Positions 9,397-19,461 of a DNA stretch of 64,000 nucleotides are shown in pieces (position 1 is the stretch's first letter; each line of letters begins with the position of its first letter). Position numbers and translations under genes: made by a program. The DNA comes from Lysobacter solisilvae (GTDB lineage: Bacteria > Pseudomonadota > Gammaproteobacteria > Xanthomonadales > Xanthomonadaceae). The stretch covers positions 2,232,001-2,296,000 of the forward strand of contig NZ_CP071518.1 of the NCBI RefSeq assembly GCF_016613535.2. Direction: 5' to 3'. The notes beneath the pieces are model-generated. The model saw nothing but the letters and a program-made list of their open reading frames with translations, was not told the DNA's origin and did not search any database.

Positions 9397-9798
9397 ATGG
9401 CACCACATGACGCCCCCGGCTACGTCGTCTATTTCTTCGACCAGGCGCTCGAGGCACTGGGCGAACCGATCAAGCCCTACCTGCAGGAAGGCAACTGCGT
9501 CCTTTGCCGGGAAGTCGACACGGCCGGGTCACTGGTGGAGATGACGCTGGATGCCCGCACGCCGGACGGCACCCAAGTCAAGGTGGAACTGATGGTGCCC
9601 ACGCAGATGGTGCGGATGATCGTGTCCGCCCACGGCGACGAGAAGTTCGGCTTCCATCCACGCATCCCGATCGCCCCCACCTCGCCGCTGCCGCCCGTCG
9701 GCCCCACCGCCGCACCCGCCGACGCTCCGTCCCAGGCGGTGCCCGCGGCGCAAGACTCGCCGACGCAGACGCCCACGCAGACGCCGCCCAAGCCCTGA
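9397..9798 (+). CDS. Unknown protein downstream of purT, proline-rich tail
   Basis: 133 residues. Residues 1-90 form a compact domain (GYVVYFFDQALEALGEPIKPYLQEG ... VELMVPTQMVRMIVSAHGDEKFGFHPR) with alternating hydrophobic strands; ~95-133 are a disordered Pro/Ala/Thr tail with a short PTQT repeat. No signal peptide or membrane helix. I do not recognise the family. The position 15 bases after purT suggests co-transcription but need not mean a shared function. Confidence 0.75.
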   Translation: MAPHDAPGYVVYFFDQALEALGEPIKPYLQEGNCVLCREVDTAGSLVEMTLDARTPDGTQVKVELMVPTQMVRMIVSAHGDEKFGFHPRIPIAPTSPLPPVGPTAAPADAPSQAVPAAQDSPTQTPTQTPPKP

Positions 9799-9919
9799 CA
9801 CGCGCGCCCGCCGGTGCGCGCGATGCCCGCGATCGCTGGCGCGACTTCGGCGCAGAGGGTCGGCAATCGCAGGTCCGCGGTAGATCCACGGTCCTGCTGT
9901 CTTCATGCGCTGCCGTGCT

Positions 9920-11146
9920 TCAGCGCCCGCGCAGGTCCAGCCACACCAGGTGGTGGTCGCTGGCACCGGTGATATCGGCTTCCGGCGTGCCGCTGACGGG
10001 CCAGAACACGCCGCCGTCGACGACGCGCAGGTTGCGGGACGGCAGCACGTAGTCCAGCCGCAACGTGCCTGCCGCCGGCCCGAAGTCGCCCGTGTGCGTG
10101 CCCACGTCACCCGTGCGCGCCAGGCCGCGATCGGCCGCGCGCTCCACGGCCCCGGCGCTGCGCGGGACGAACGTCGCGTCCACCCGCGGGTGGGCCAGCA
10201 GCTGTGCGATCGCCCCCGGACGCCCGGCCCCGTCGGACGGGTCGGCGTTTAGGTCGCCTGCGATGACGAAGCGCGCGTCGGCGGGCAATCCGCCGCAGCG
10301 GCCGATGTCGTCGCACAGCCATGGCTGCGGTTCATCGGACAGGTAGCGTGCCCACAGCCCGATCTCGTCGAAGTTGCGCAGACCGTTGCGGTCCTCGGGG
10401 CCGTCGAAGACCGGCGGCGTCGGATGCGCGGCCAGCAGGTGCACGACGCCCAGCGCGGTGTGGATGGGAACATCCCAGTGCGACTTCGAGGACAGGCGCA
10501 GCCGCGACCACACGGCATCGCGGTGGAAAGGCGCTCCGGTGGCCGGGTTCGACGGTCGCGCGGCGCCCGGCATCGACTGCCACTTCAGCAGGGAAAACGT
10601 GCGCACGGCCGGCGCATCGATCGGATGACGCGACAACACCAGCATTCCGTATTGCCCGGGGTGCAGGCCATAACCCCACGCGTCGTCGCCGCGCGCGCGG
10701 CCCTGCGTACCCACGACGCCGTCTGCGTTGAGATCCAGCCCACTGGGCACGCCCGTGTTGACCGGAGCGAGGTAGCGGTGCGGATAGTGCAGGGGCTGTC
10801 CGCCGCCGGGCTGGGCCACTTCCAGGTAACGGTGCTGGAACAGGTCGGCGGCCCGTTGCGGGGCGTCGTAATCGAACTCGTTGAGCAGCACGATGTCCGG
10901 TCGCACGCGCTGCAGCACGGCGGCGATCTTCGCCGCATGGTCATCGCCGGATTCCAGGCGCCGTACCAGGCCGCCCTCGGCGTCGTCGTAGAGCGAGGTG
11001 TTGTAGGTCGCCACCCGCAGTTTCGGGCCCATGCCCATGCTCTCCGCCCAGGCGTCCGGGTCGCCGTGCACGGCCACGCGCACGCAACCGGCCAGGAGAA
11101 GCAAGGCCGACAGCACGCTGCACCATGCGACGCGGGATCGCTGCAT
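9920..11146 (-). CDS. Endonuclease/exonuclease/phosphatase-family lipoprotein
   Basis: 408 residues. A lipoprotein signal (VLSALLLLAGC) precedes the EEP fold: LRVATYNTSLYDD (first strand), DIVLLNEFDYD (catalytic metal Glu), SRHPID, FVIAGDLNADPSDG (GDxN motif) and the C-terminal LRLDYVLPSRNLRV ... TGASDHHLVWLDL (SDH motif). All key motifs are present, so it should be an active metal-dependent phosphodiesterase or phosphatase outside the cytoplasm. The substrate could be nucleic acid or phospholipid headgroups. It is encoded alone, convergent with the purT pair. Confidence 0.9.
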   Translation of the reverse strand: MQRSRVAWCSVLSALLLLAGCVRVAVHGDPDAWAESMGMGPKLRVATYNTSLYDDAEGGLVRRLESGDDHAAKIAAVLQRVRPDIVLLNEFDYDAPQRAADLFQHRYLEVAQPGGGQPLHYPHRYLAPVNTGVPSGLDLNADGVVGTQGRARGDDAWGYGLHPGQYGMLVLSRHPIDAPAVRTFSLLKWQSMPGAARPSNPATGAPFHRDAVWSRLRLSSKSHWDVPIHTALGVVHLLAAHPTPPVFDGPEDRNGLRNFDEIGLWARYLSDEPQPWLCDDIGRCGGLPADARFVIAGDLNADPSDGAGRPGAIAQLLAHPRVDATFVPRSAGAVERAADRGLARTGDVGTHTGDFGPAAGTLRLDYVLPSRNLRVVDGGVFWPVSGTPEADITGASDHHLVWLDLRGR

Positions 11147-11266
11147 GGCGGGATGATCGCAGGTCGGTGTGAGTCTGTCGTTGATACTTGCCGGACACGC
11201 GCTTCGCCGCCGCCAGCAGCTGGCAGCGACGGGTCGCTCAGGACAGCCGGTGTCGCCCCGGCAACG

Positions 11267-11593
11267 TCACAGGGTGCAGCCCAGCGGGGCCAGTTCCTCG
11301 CGTGCCAACGCCTGGCTGACCGTGCAGGACTGCGGCAGCGTCTGGCGGTGTTGGGGGTGGGCGGCGGCCTGCTTCCAGGTGGCGAACGTCTCGCGCGCCT
11401 GCGCGGTGAGCGCAGCGCGGCGGTCGGGCGGAAGCTGGCTGATGCACGCGCTGATGCGCGCGAGGTAATCGTCGCACTGCGCCACCCCGATCGTGGCCTC
11501 CTCGATGTTGTGGGCGGTGCGGCTCTCCGCCGGGGCGCAGGAGGTGGTTGCCAGGCACAGTGCCGCGGCAGCGAGGATCAGGTCGAGGCGCAT
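11267..11593 (-). CDS. Small predicted lipoprotein, unknown
   Basis: 108 residues from ATG 11593. Signal peptide MRLDLILAAAALCLATTSC with lipobox TTSC. The mature part is helical with spaced cysteines (QCDDYLARISACISQLPP ... LPQSCTVSQALAREELAPLGC), which could form disulfides in the periplasm. I do not recognise the family. The frame upstream of 11593 is Arg-rich and does not fit a signal peptide, which is why I set the start there. Confidence 0.72.
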   Translation of the reverse strand: MRLDLILAAAALCLATTSCAPAESRTAHNIEEATIGVAQCDDYLARISACISQLPPDRRAALTAQARETFATWKQAAAHPQHRQTLPQSCTVSQALAREELAPLGCTL

Positions 11594-11693
11594 GGAGGTT
11601 GCTCGCGAAGGCCGTGCCCGTGGACGGCGACGCGGCACAGTTCAGGCGAGGGGTGTTACCGGGTCATGAAACCTGGATGACGCTCCGGGCAGT

Positions 11694-12416
11694 TCACTCC
11701 AGCTCCCGCCATTCGCGGCCGTCGAAGCCTTCCAGTGGCTTGAAGCGGCGCTTGTAGTCCATCTTGCGATGGCCGGCGATCCAGTAGCCCAGGTAGAGAT
11801 GCGCGCGCTCGGTGCTGCGCGCCCATTCGATCTGCCGCAGGATGGCCAGCGTGCCCAGGCCGCGTGCGACCAGGTCGGGTTCGAAGAAGGTGTAGACCGC
11901 TGACAGTGCGTTTTCCACCAGGTCGGTCACAGCCACCGCCAGCAGTCGACCGTCCTCGCGCAGTTCGATGAAGCGGCCCTGGCTCCAGCTGCCCACCAGG
12001 AACTGGTCGAACTCGGTCGCGCCATGGGTATCCATGCCGCCGCCCGCGTGGCGCGCGGCCAGGTAGCGGCGATACAGCGCGAGTTGCTCGTCGGTCCGCT
12101 CGGCCGGCAGGACGCGCGTTTCCACGGTGGCGTTGGCCGCCAGGCAGCGGCGCTGGCTGCGGTCGGGCCGGAAGCGGTGGACCGGAATGCGCACCGCGGT
12201 GCAGGCGCGGCAATTGTTGCAATGCGGCCGGTAGACGATGTCTCCCGAGCGCCGGAACCCCCACCCCAGCGCCAGCGGATACCACTGGCCCATGCGTGGA
12301 TCGCGGGGATCGAAGACGAGGTCGCGGGCGACCCGCTCGGGCCAATAGCCGCAAGGATGCTCCGCGGTCTGGAACAGACGGAAGTCGTCGGTGTACTGGC
12401 CCGGGTCCTTGCCCAT
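11694..12416 (-). CDS. bpt: Aspartate/glutamate leucyltransferase (arginyltransferase family)
   Basis: 240 residues. Adds leucine from Leu-tRNA to proteins with N-terminal Asp or Glu, marking them for ClpAP through the N-degron pathway. Family hallmarks: C-x-Y start region ([21 protein letters not shown]), the Cys cluster [28 protein letters not shown], and the C-terminal ATE block ([14 protein letters not shown] ... [16 protein letters not shown]). The length is normal. The start is at ATG 12416, where the family begins. It lies downstream of the sigma factor on the same strand with 76 bases between. Confidence 0.94.
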   Translation of the reverse strand: MGKDPGQYTDDFRLFQTAEHPCGYWPERVARDLVFDPRDPRMGQWYPLALGWGFRRSGDIVYRPHCNNCRACTAVRIPVHRFRPDRSQRRCLAANATVETRVLPAERTDEQLALYRRYLAARHAGGGMDTHGATEFDQFLVGSWSQGRFIELREDGRLLAVAVTDLVENALSAVYTFFEPDLVARGLGTLAILRQIEWARSTERAHLYLGYWIAGHRKMDYKRRFKPLEGFDGREWRELE

Positions 12417-12492
12417 GGGGGCAGCATAGCGCGCAGGCGCGCCAATGTTGTCGACAGCGGCGGGATTCTGCCAGCAGCCTGCCTGTGCCCGG

Positions 12493-13644
12493 TCAGCCGT
12501 GGATGTGGCCGGAGCCCAGCACCAGCAGCACCAGCCCACCGATCATCGCGATGTTCGTGATGAGCACGCCGGTGACGCCCCAGACCAGGCGGTAGGCCAG
12601 CGCCCGGCGGCCCGCTCCTTCGGGCCGGCGCCGCGCGTCGCGTTCGCGCATCGGATTCATCATGCGGGGCAGGGGCACGAGCAACTGGTAGTTCAGCACC
12701 GGCAGCGCACCCAGCGTGAGCGCGGACAGCAACTGCCAGCTCGGCGCCAGCACCGCGGCAGCCATGATCGCGGAGCTGAGCGCGACGCTCGTGAACGCGT
12801 ACTGGCGGACCCAGCGCCGGATCGCCGTCCGCTCCAGATCGGTATCGGCGTAGGCCTGGAGCTGCCGTGCGCAGAAATAGAGCCCGGCCAGGCCGCCGGC
12901 GATGCCCGCGCCCAGGCCGGCCGTGAAGCCCAGGAAAAGCTTGCCCAAGGTCGCACCGGCCACGCCCGAACCCGCGGCGACCATGCCGGCGGCCGATGCG
13001 GGTTTGCTCAGCGAACCCAGCGCGGTGGTGACCACCGTGGCGAACGCCGCCGACGGCGCGCTGTTGCGCGCGAACTCGCCGAAGCGGCGCATCAGGTCCT
13101 CGCGGACGCTGCCACGGGCACGCGAGAGGCGCTTGCGCACCGCGGCGTCGCTCAGGCCCAGCAGGTGCGCGACCTGCTGCGAACTCTGGCCTTCGCGGTA
13201 ATACAGCAGCAGCACCTCGCGGCTTTCGTCGGGCAGTGCCGAGATCAGGTCGGCCGCCACGGCCTGCTGTTCGTGCTCGATGATCCGGTCGGCCGGGCCC
13301 GGCTGGGGATCCGCGGCGGCTTCGATCGCGGCCTCGGCGTCATCGGCGGCGCGGGGACGGCGTTGCACGCCGCGCAAGTGGTCGTGGGCCAGGTTGCGGG
13401 TGATCTGCCGCAGCCAGGGCAGGAAGCTGGAGGGGTTCTGCAGACGTTGCAGGTTCTGCCAGGCATTGAGGAACGCCTCCTGGGCGATGTCCTCGCTGGT
13501 ACCCACGTCGCGGGTGATCGCCAGCGCCACCGCGGTCACCGTGTTCTGGCTCGCGGCGACGATCCGCCCGTAGGCGTGCGGGTCGCCATTTGTGGCGGCG
13601 GGCAGTTCGCGCAGGATCAGGTCTTCGACGGTCAGGGCGGTCAT
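12493..13644 (-). CDS. ECF-type sigma factor with C-terminal membrane domain
   Basis: 383 residues, about twice an ordinary ECF sigma factor. Residues ~15-85 are sigma region 2 ([39 protein letters not shown], then [15 protein letters not shown]) and ~135-185 region 4 ([41 protein letters not shown]). After residue ~200 come several Gly/Ala-rich hydrophobic segments (about 205-265, 285-330, 350-378), consistent with four or so membrane helices. Such fusions place promoter recognition at the membrane without a separate anti-sigma factor. No anti-sigma gene is adjacent. Regulated genes are unknown. Confidence 0.88.
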   Translation of the reverse strand: MTALTVEDLILRELPAATNGDPHAYGRIVAASQNTVTAVALAITRDVGTSEDIAQEAFLNAWQNLQRLQNPSSFLPWLRQITRNLAHDHLRGVQRRPRAADDAEAAIEAAADPQPGPADRIIEHEQQAVAADLISALPDESREVLLLYYREGQSSQQVAHLLGLSDAAVRKRLSRARGSVREDLMRRFGEFARNSAPSAAFATVVTTALGSLSKPASAAGMVAAGSGVAGATLGKLFLGFTAGLGAGIAGGLAGLYFCARQLQAYADTDLERTAIRRWVRQYAFTSVALSSAIMAAAVLAPSWQLLSALTLGALPVLNYQLLVPLPRMMNPMRERDARRRPEGAGRRALAYRLVWGVTGVLITNIAMIGGLVLLVLGSGHIHG

Positions 13645-13730
13645 GTCGGCGCGCTCAGCGGGCAGGTCGGGCTTGCAGACCGGGACGCGCGCCGGCGCCG
13701 GATGTGACCGCTTCCGGCGCGCGGTGCACC

Positions 13731-13762
13731 AAAAAACGTCCCGGCGCGCCCTCGGGGCGCGC
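13731..13762 (-). terminator. Terminator after tesB / pathogenicity-like genes
   Basis: On the minus strand an 8-bp G/C stem (13744-13751 with 13755-13762, loop TCG on the plus strand) is followed, after 7 bases, by six T (13736-13731). It lies 30 bases after the stop of the pathogenicity-like gene and separates it from the sigma-factor gene. Confidence 0.6.
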
Positions 13763-13791
13763 GCGCCGCCCCGGGGTTCCAGCGGGCGCGC

Positions 13792-14646
13792 TCAGCCCGA
13801 CAGGCCAAACGAGGCCACGTGGCGCAGCACCTTCACCACCTGCCAGCGCCCACCCGTGCGCCGCACTTCCAGGGTCTTGTAGTGGGCGAACTCGCCGTGG
13901 TGGAAGGATTCGAACTCGATCGTGCCCGAGTTGGCGCCCGTCGACTTGAACGAGTGCACCGCGGCCAGCAGGGCCGGCTTGCCGGTCTTCTTCTCGATGC
14001 TGCCGCGGGCAGGGTCGTAGTCGCGCAGGCAGGCCGATCCGGGCACCGCGCCCTGGCCGGTCGGCCGCACCCAGCGGATGACCGCCGGCGAAGCATCGCG
14101 GCCATCCACTGTCAGGCACAGCACCATGTTGCGCTGGGTCAGTTCACGCGCGAACACCGCCTGGGCCAGCGCCTCGGGTGTGCCGCCGGCGGCGATCGCC
14201 GTCGACGGGACGGGTACGGCGGCCGACGTCACGACCTTCGCGTCGGGCTGGCGGGAGTAGCACCCGCGCAGCATCGCCAGCACGATGATCACGGCCATCG
14301 CGGCCAGCAGTCCGACCTTGAAGCGGAACATGCGCTTCTGTGCCGGCGTCTTCGACACCTCGACCGGGTCGTCGCGGAAGCTGAGCGGAATGAAGCTGTC
14401 GCTCTGGCGGGTGGATTCGATCAGGCCGTGTTCGCGCAGCAGCTCGCGCGCACGCACCTTGTCTTCCGACCGCACGATCCAGACCGCCGGCTTGGGGGCG
14501 TTCTGGTCGGCGTAGCTGTGCCGGCTGCGCATGGCGCCCTTGTAGGAGCGGCCATCGGTGATGCGCACCTCCAGGCCCGCATCCTTGAGGAGCTGGGCCA
14601 CTCGCTCCACGTTCTCCAGGCGAAGACTGCTGAAAACCTGACGCAT
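13792..14646 (-). CDS. Pathogenicity-like protein with N-terminal DUF2007-like domain
   Basis: 284 residues. Residues 1-85 (MRQVFSSLRLENVERVAQLLKDAGLEVRITDGRSYKG ... AVWIVRSEDKVRARELL) resemble the small DUF2007 signal-transducing fold. After a linker comes one membrane helix (~115-138, FKVGLLAAMAVIIVLAMLRGC), then a ~150-residue, probably periplasmic, domain with paired Cys (MVLCLTVDGRD, GSACLRDYD). The name is carried by Xanthomonad homologues; a role in virulence is not shown by the sequence. The ATG lies 4 bases after the tesB stop, so the two genes should be one operon. An upstream extension of the frame runs through tesB and is rejected. Confidence 0.82.
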   Translation of the reverse strand: MRQVFSSLRLENVERVAQLLKDAGLEVRITDGRSYKGAMRSRHSYADQNAPKPAVWIVRSEDKVRARELLREHGLIESTRQSDSFIPLSFRDDPVEVSKTPAQKRMFRFKVGLLAAMAVIIVLAMLRGCYSRQPDAKVVTSAAVPVPSTAIAAGGTPEALAQAVFARELTQRNMVLCLTVDGRDASPAVIRWVRPTGQGAVPGSACLRDYDPARGSIEKKTGKPALLAAVHSFKSTGANSGTIEFESFHHGEFAHYKTLEVRRTGGRWQVVKVLRHVASFGLSG

Positions 14647-14650
14647 CCGA

Positions 14651-15532
14651 TCACGAACCCTTGGCGTCGCGCACGACGCGGATGAGGCCTTCCTGGGCGG
14701 TACTGGCGACCAGCCGGCCGTGGCGGTCGTACACCATGCCGCGCGCCAGCCCGCGCGACTGCTGCGCGCTGGGGCTGTCGATGGAATAAAGCAGCCAGTC
14801 GTCGGTCCGGAATGGCCGGTGGAACCACATGGCGTGGTCGAGCGAGGCCATCTGCACGTTGGGCTGGTAGTAGCTGATGCCGTGCGGGAACGTCGCGGTG
14901 CCCAGCAGCTGGAAGTCCGAGGCGTACGCCAGCAGCGCGCGATGCAGTTCCGGCGCATCGCCGACCGGCTCGCTCAGCTTGAACCACACCTGCTGGAAGG
15001 GCGGGCGCTTTGGCGGATTGAGCTCGTCGCGCGGATACACGTGGCGAAATTCGAACGGCCCCTGCCGCGAGACCCAGCGCTGCACCTTGGTCGGCAGCGT
15101 GGCCAGCACCTCCGGCGCCAGCGCGGGCGAGGGATCGATGTCCTCCGGCATCGGCACTTCCGGCATCGACAGCTGGTGTTCGGCGCCGGATTCTTCCTTC
15201 TGGAAGGAGGCCGCGAGGAACAGGATCGGCTGGCCGTGCTGGATGGCGGTCACGCGCCGCACCGAGAAGCTGCCGCCGTCGCGGGTGCGGTCGACCATGT
15301 AGACGATGGGCGCCTCGATGTTGCCCGCGCGCAGGAAGTAACCATGCAGCGAGTGCGCCGCCCGTGGCTCGTCTTCGTCGAGGGTGGCCTGGGCCGCGGA
15401 GAGCGCCTGGCCAAGCACCTGGCCGCCGAAGACGTACTTGGTGCCGATATCGCGGCTCTGGCCGCGGAAGAGGTTGTCTTCGAGCCGTTCGAGCGAGAGC
15501 AGTTCGATCAGCTCGGAAACGGGAGAGGTCAT
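14651..15532 (-). CDS. tesB: Acyl-CoA thioesterase II
   Basis: 293 residues. Hydrolyses medium- and long-chain acyl-CoA to free fatty acid and CoA in the cytoplasm. It has the double hot-dog layout of TesB: FRGQSRDIGTKYVFGGQVLGQAL, HSLHGYFLRAGN, DGGSFSVRRVTAIQHGQPIL, and in the second half LLAYASDFQLLGTA and MASLDHAMWFHRPFRTDDWLLYSIDSPSAQQSRGLARG with the active-site Asp, Ser/Thr and Gln region. The length equals the E. coli enzyme. It is the first gene of a pair with the pathogenicity-like gene. Confidence 0.96.
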   Translation of the reverse strand: MTSPVSELIELLSLERLEDNLFRGQSRDIGTKYVFGGQVLGQALSAAQATLDEDEPRAAHSLHGYFLRAGNIEAPIVYMVDRTRDGGSFSVRRVTAIQHGQPILFLAASFQKEESGAEHQLSMPEVPMPEDIDPSPALAPEVLATLPTKVQRWVSRQGPFEFRHVYPRDELNPPKRPPFQQVWFKLSEPVGDAPELHRALLAYASDFQLLGTATFPHGISYYQPNVQMASLDHAMWFHRPFRTDDWLLYSIDSPSAQQSRGLARGMVYDRHGRLVASTAQEGLIRVVRDAKGS

Positions 15533-15593
15533 GGGGCGGCGATTCGGTGGTGCGAGGACGGCAAGTATACGGGCGCGCCCTTGGCGCCCGGGC

Positions 15594-16184
15594 TCAGGGC
15601 TCCGCCGTCCGCGCGGGGACGAGCCGCTGCAGTTCCACCGCCGCCAGCACCCGCGGCCAGGGGAAGCGGGGTCCCGGGTCCCGCTTGCGCGGCACCAGGG
15701 CGCCCGGATCGTCCGAGGCCGGTGCGGTGTCGGTATCCAGGTCCTCGTGGCCGGCGATCAGGCGCAGCGCCGGCAATTCCACCCGCAGCCGCCGCAGCAG
15801 CGCGATCAGGGCTTCGATCTGGGCGTCGGGGTAGGGCTCGTCCATCGCCTGGTGGCGCGAATCGTGCCAGCGCGGGTAGCGGCCGGTGTTGACCAGTTCG
15901 ATGCCCACTGAACGCGGGTTGTAGCCGCGGACGTGGTGCGCGATGCGTTGCGGGGCGACGTACTGCAGCACCGCGCCATCCCGGTCGATGTAGTAGTGCC
16001 CGCTGTTGCCGGTGCCCGATGCGTAGAGTTCACGTTCGCCGAATTCACGCGCCTGCGCGAGATCGGGCAGTTCGGTGCAATGGATGACGACCAGGTCGAT
16101 CTGCGACAGGGGGCGCGCATCCAGCCGGGCCTCGTAGGGCAGCGGATCGACCGTGACGGGAAGCGGCGGAAGCTCGGGCAGCAT
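15594..16184 (-). CDS. N-acetylmuramoyl-L-alanine amidase (amidase_2/AmpD-like)
   Basis: 196 residues. Zinc amidase cleaving the lactyl-amide bond of muropeptides. Family motifs: VVIHCTELP (first zinc His), GHYYIDRDGAVLQYVAPQRIAHHVRGYNPRSVGIELVN (second His region), and IAGHEDLDTDTAPASDDPG (third zinc His and Asp region). There is no signal peptide, so like AmpD it may work on recycled cytoplasmic muropeptides. The start ATG 16184 is where family similarity begins; the open frame upstream is not protein-like. It is divergent from the MOSC gene, 43 bases apart. Confidence 0.88.
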   Translation of the reverse strand: MLPELPPLPVTVDPLPYEARLDARPLSQIDLVVIHCTELPDLAQAREFGERELYASGTGNSGHYYIDRDGAVLQYVAPQRIAHHVRGYNPRSVGIELVNTGRYPRWHDSRHQAMDEPYPDAQIEALIALLRRLRVELPALRLIAGHEDLDTDTAPASDDPGALVPRKRDPGPRFPWPRVLAAVELQRLVPARTAEP

Positions 16185-16227
16185 GGGCCGGATGCTAGCA
16201 TTCACCCTGCGTTTTTCCGGAGCCGTC

Positions 16228-16725
16228 ATGGCCCTGCCTCCTCCCGACTCCGAACTCGGCAAGCTGATGGCGACCCTGCCGCAGACGGGCCGCGTGGAGT
16301 GGATCGGGCTGCGGCCGCGTCGCGAGGCCGCCATGCGGATGGTGGACAGCGTGCAGGCGACGGCAGGCCGCGGACTGGCGGGTGACCGCTACACCGGCGG
16401 CAGCGGCAAGCGTGGCGTCACCCTGATCCAGGCCGAGCATCTGCCCGTCATTGCGGCGTTGTCCGGCCATGCCGCGGTCGAGCCGGCACTGCTGCGCCGC
16501 AATCTGGTTGTCTCCGGGCTGCCGCTGGTTGCACTCAAGGGACGGCGCTTCCGCATCGGCGATGTCGTGCTGGAAGGCACCGACAGCTGCGACCCCTGTT
16601 CGCGCATGGAAGCCGCGCTCGGTCCCGGCGGTTACAACGCGATGCGCGGGCACGGCGGGCTGTGCGCGCGGATCCTGGAAGGTGGTTGCCTGCGTGTAGG
16701 CGACCCGGTACTGGCACTGGCCTGA
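16228..16725 (+). CDS. MOSC-domain protein
   Basis: 165 residues. MOSC domains bind molybdenum cofactor or carry sulfur through a conserved cysteine. Visible: GLAGDRYTGGSGKRGVTLIQAEHL, RRNLVVSGLPLVALKGRRFRIGDVVLEGTDSCDPCSRMEAALG (conserved Cys pair) and NAMRGHGGLCARILEGG. It resembles stand-alone MOSC proteins of the YiiM/YuaD type. The ATG 16228 has CCGGAG upstream at normal distance. The hydrolase gene follows after 55 bases on the same strand. Confidence 0.88.
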   Translation: MALPPPDSELGKLMATLPQTGRVEWIGLRPRREAAMRMVDSVQATAGRGLAGDRYTGGSGKRGVTLIQAEHLPVIAALSGHAAVEPALLRRNLVVSGLPLVALKGRRFRIGDVVLEGTDSCDPCSRMEAALGPGGYNAMRGHGGLCARILEGGCLRVGDPVLALA

Positions 16726-16780
16726 GATCTCCGGAGCGGCCTCTTCGCCCGGCGCGCTCCACATCACGGAATTCCTGAGA

Positions 16781-17305
16781 ATGGTTGGACATTGCATCCT
16801 GTGCCACGGCTTCGAGAGCGGCCCGGACGCCACCAAGGTGACTGCGCTGGCGCAGGCCGCGCAGCGGCACGGCTGGACCCACGAGCGACCGGACTTCACC
16901 GACCTGGACGCAAAGCGCGACGTCAGCGGCCTGGGTGACGTCGCCGCACGCGTGGCGCGCTTGCTGGCCCTGGCGCAGGACGCCGCCGCGCGCGGTCCGC
17001 TGGTGCTGGCCGGCTCCAGCCTGGGTGCCTGGATCGCCGGACACGTGTCGATGCAGGTGCCTGTCGCCGGCCTGTTCCTGATGGCGCCGCCGATCTCGCT
17101 CGACCCCTCGCACCCGCTGCAGGCGGCCAGCGTTCCCACCAGCCTGGTGCATGGCTGGGACGATGAACTCATCCCCGCCGCGCAGGTGGTGGAGTGGGCC
17201 GCCGCGCGCCGCTCGCGCCTGCTGATGGTGGACGACAGCCACCGGCTGTCGGCGCACGTCGATGCGAGCGCGCAGGCGTTCGCCCAATTGCTGGAGTCAC
17301 TGTGA
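16781..17305 (+). CDS. Small alpha/beta hydrolase
   Basis: 174 residues. The compact alpha/beta hydrolase layout is clear: [12 protein letters not shown] (oxyanion loop), [13 protein letters not shown] (nucleophile Ser in GSSLG), [11 protein letters not shown] (acidic residue) and VDDSHRLS (catalytic His). It resembles the YcfP/UPF0227-like small esterases; the substrate is unknown and it is cytoplasmic. Its TGA overlaps the GTG start of rlmKL (GTGA), so the two are translationally coupled. Confidence 0.87.
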   Translation: MVGHCILCHGFESGPDATKVTALAQAAQRHGWTHERPDFTDLDAKRDVSGLGDVAARVARLLALAQDAAARGPLVLAGSSLGAWIAGHVSMQVPVAGLFLMAPPISLDPSHPLQAASVPTSLVHGWDDELIPAAQVVEWAAARRSRLLMVDDSHRLSAHVDASAQAFAQLLESL

Positions 17306-19446
17306 AGTTTTTCGCCAGTTGCGGAAAGGGCCTGGAATACCTGCTGGCCGAGGAACTGCTCGCCCTCGGCTGCAGCCGCGCGACGGCGACCATGGCTGGC
17401 GTCAACGTCGAAGGCACGATGGCCGACGCGCAGCGCGCCGTCCTGTGGTCTCGCCTGGCCAGCCGCGTGCTGTGGCCACTGGCGGAGTTCGAATGCGCGG
17501 ACGAGATGGCGCTGTATGAAGGCGCCGCCGCGGTCCGCTGGCCCGAGCATCTCGCCTCGGGTGACACGATCGCGGTGGATGCGCACGTGTCCGGCGAGGC
17601 GCTCACCCATGCGCGCTATGCCGCGCAGCGGGTCAAGGACGCCGTGGTCGACACCATGCGCGCGGCCACCGGCACGCGGCCGGATGTCGACGTGGAATCA
17701 CCGGGCCTGCGCCTGAACCTGGTGGTGCGCAAGGGGCGCGCGGTGCTGTCGGTAGACCTGGGTGGCGGTCCGCTGCACCGGCGCGGCTGGCGTCGCCTGC
17801 AGGGCGAGGCACCGCTGAAGGAAAACCTCGCCGCGGCCGTGCTGTTGCGCGGCGGCTGGCCGCGCGTGTATGCCGCCGGCGGCGCCCTGGTCGACCCGAT
17901 GTGCGGCAGCGGCACGCTCGTCATCGAAGGCGCGATGATGGCCGCCGACGTCGCGCCGGGCCTGATGCGGCTCGGAGGCTTTCCACCGACGCTGTGGCGG
18001 GGATTCGATGCCGCGGGCTGGGACGTCCTGCGCAACGAAGCGCTGCAGCGCGAGGCCGCGGGCCGCGCCGCATTGCGCCCGGCCTTCCACGGCAGCGACC
18101 TGGACCCACACGCGATCCGCGCCGCCCGCGAGAACGCTGCCGCGGCTGGCGTCGCGGAAGCGATCGAGTGGAAGGTGGTCTCCGTGGCTGCGCTCGAGGC
18201 GCCGACCGATGCGCCCGCCGTCGGCCTGGTCGCCTGCAATCCGCCTTACGACGCGCGGCTGGCGGCGGACCCCGCGCTGTACCGCGCACTGGGCACGCGA
18301 CTGCGCGAGGTTCTGCCGACCTGGCGCGCGAGCCTGCTGTGCGGCGACGCCGACCTGGCCTTCGCCACCGGCCTGCGCGCCGGCAAGAAGTACCAGTTGT
18401 TCAACGGCGCGATCGAATGCACGCTGATCCAGGTCGACCCTATCGCGCCGCCGCAACGGGAACGTACCGAATCTGCCCCCGCGCTGGCCGAAGGCGCGCA
18501 GATGGTGGCCAACCGCCTGCGCCGCAACCTGCGCAAGCTCAAGGCCTGGCGCGAGCGCGAGGGCGTCACCTGCTATCGCGCCTACGATGCGGACATCCCC
18601 GAATACGCCGCGGCGATCGACGTCTACGAGACCGCCGAACCCACGCCGCGGCTGTACCTCCATGTGCAGGAGTACGCCGCGCCGGCCGAGATTCCGCTGG
18701 ATGTGCAGCGGCGCCGGCTGAACGAATTGCTCGCGGCCACACGCGAGGTCTTCGCCGTGCCGCGCGAGCGGATCGCGCTGAAGACCCGCAGCCGCGGCAA
18801 GGGTGGCAGCAAGTACGGGCAGTTCGACACCCGCGGCGAATTCATCACCGTTCGCGAAGGCGACGTCCTGCTGCGCGTGAACCTGTTCGACTACCTGGAC
18901 ACCGGGCTGTTCCTCGACCACCGGCCGCTGCGCCTGCGGCTGGCGGAAGAGGCCCAGGACGCGCGCTTCCTCAACCTGTTCGCCTATACCGGGGCCGCCA
19001 CCGTGCATGCCGCGGTGGGTGGCGCGCGGCAGACGACCACGGTCGACCTGTCCTCGACCTACCTGGAATGGTGCGCAGACAACCTGCGCGAGAACGGCAT
19101 GGGCGGCACCCGTCATCGCCTGGCGCAGGCCGACGCGATGGAATGGCTGCAGCGCGACACGGGCGAGTACGACCTGGTTTTCTGTGACCCGCCGACGTTC
19201 TCCAATTCGAAGCGGGCGCAGGATTTCGACGTGCAGGCGCGCCACGTGGACCTGCTGCGCGCCGCGGTGGCTCGGCTGTCGCGCGAAGGCGTGCTGTATT
19301 TCTCCAACAACTTCCGCCGGTTCCGGCTGGACGAGACGGCGATCGCGGAGTTTGCACGCTGCGTTGAGATCAGCGCCGATACCATCCCCCCTGACTTCGC
19401 GCGCGATGCCCGCATCCATCGTTGCTGGCAGCTGCGCCGCCTCTGA
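17302..19446 (+). CDS. rlmL: 23S rRNA m2G2445/m7G2069 methyltransferase RlmKL
   Basis: 714 residues. Bifunctional enzyme methylating 23S rRNA at G2445 (N-terminal RlmL part) and G2069 (C-terminal RlmK part). Residues 1-160: THUMP-containing region starting [19 protein letters not shown]. RlmL: LLRGGWP ... [17 protein letters not shown] and the target-base motif CNPPYDARL. Rlm[36 protein letters not shown] and [12 protein letters not shown]. The length fits the fused family. Start GTG 17302 is chosen because the THUMP similarity begins at once and it overlaps the previous stop. Confidence 0.97.
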   Translation: MKFFASCGKGLEYLLAEELLALGCSRATATMAGVNVEGTMADAQRAVLWSRLASRVLWPLAEFECADEMALYEGAAAVRWPEHLASGDTIAVDAHVSGEALTHARYAAQRVKDAVVDTMRAATGTRPDVDVESPGLRLNLVVRKGRAVLSVDLGGGPLHRRGWRRLQGEAPLKENLAAAVLLRGGWPRVYAAGGALVDPMCGSGTLVIEGAMMAADVAPGLMRLGGFPPTLWRGFDAAGWDVLRNEALQREAAGRAALRPAFHGSDLDPHAIRAARENAAAAGVAEAIEWKVVSVAALEAPTDAPAVGLVACNPPYDARLAADPALYRALGTRLREVLPTWRASLLCGDADLAFATGLRAGKKYQLFNGAIECTLIQVDPIAPPQRERTESAPALAEGAQMVANRLRRNLRKLKAWREREGVTCYRAYDADIPEYAAAIDVYETAEPTPRLYLHVQEYAAPAEIPLDVQRRRLNELLAATREVFAVPRERIALKTRSRGKGGSKYGQFDTRGEFITVREGDVLLRVNLFDYLDTGLFLDHRPLRLRLAEEAQDARFLNLFAYTGAATVHAAVGGARQTTTVDLSSTYLEWCADNLRENGMGGTRHRLAQADAMEWLQRDTGEYDLVFCDPPTFSNSKRAQDFDVQARHVDLLRAAVARLSREGVLYFSNNFRRFRLDETAIAEFARCVEISADTIPPDFARDARIHRCWQLRRL

Positions 19447-19461
19447 CGGGCAGGTGATGCG

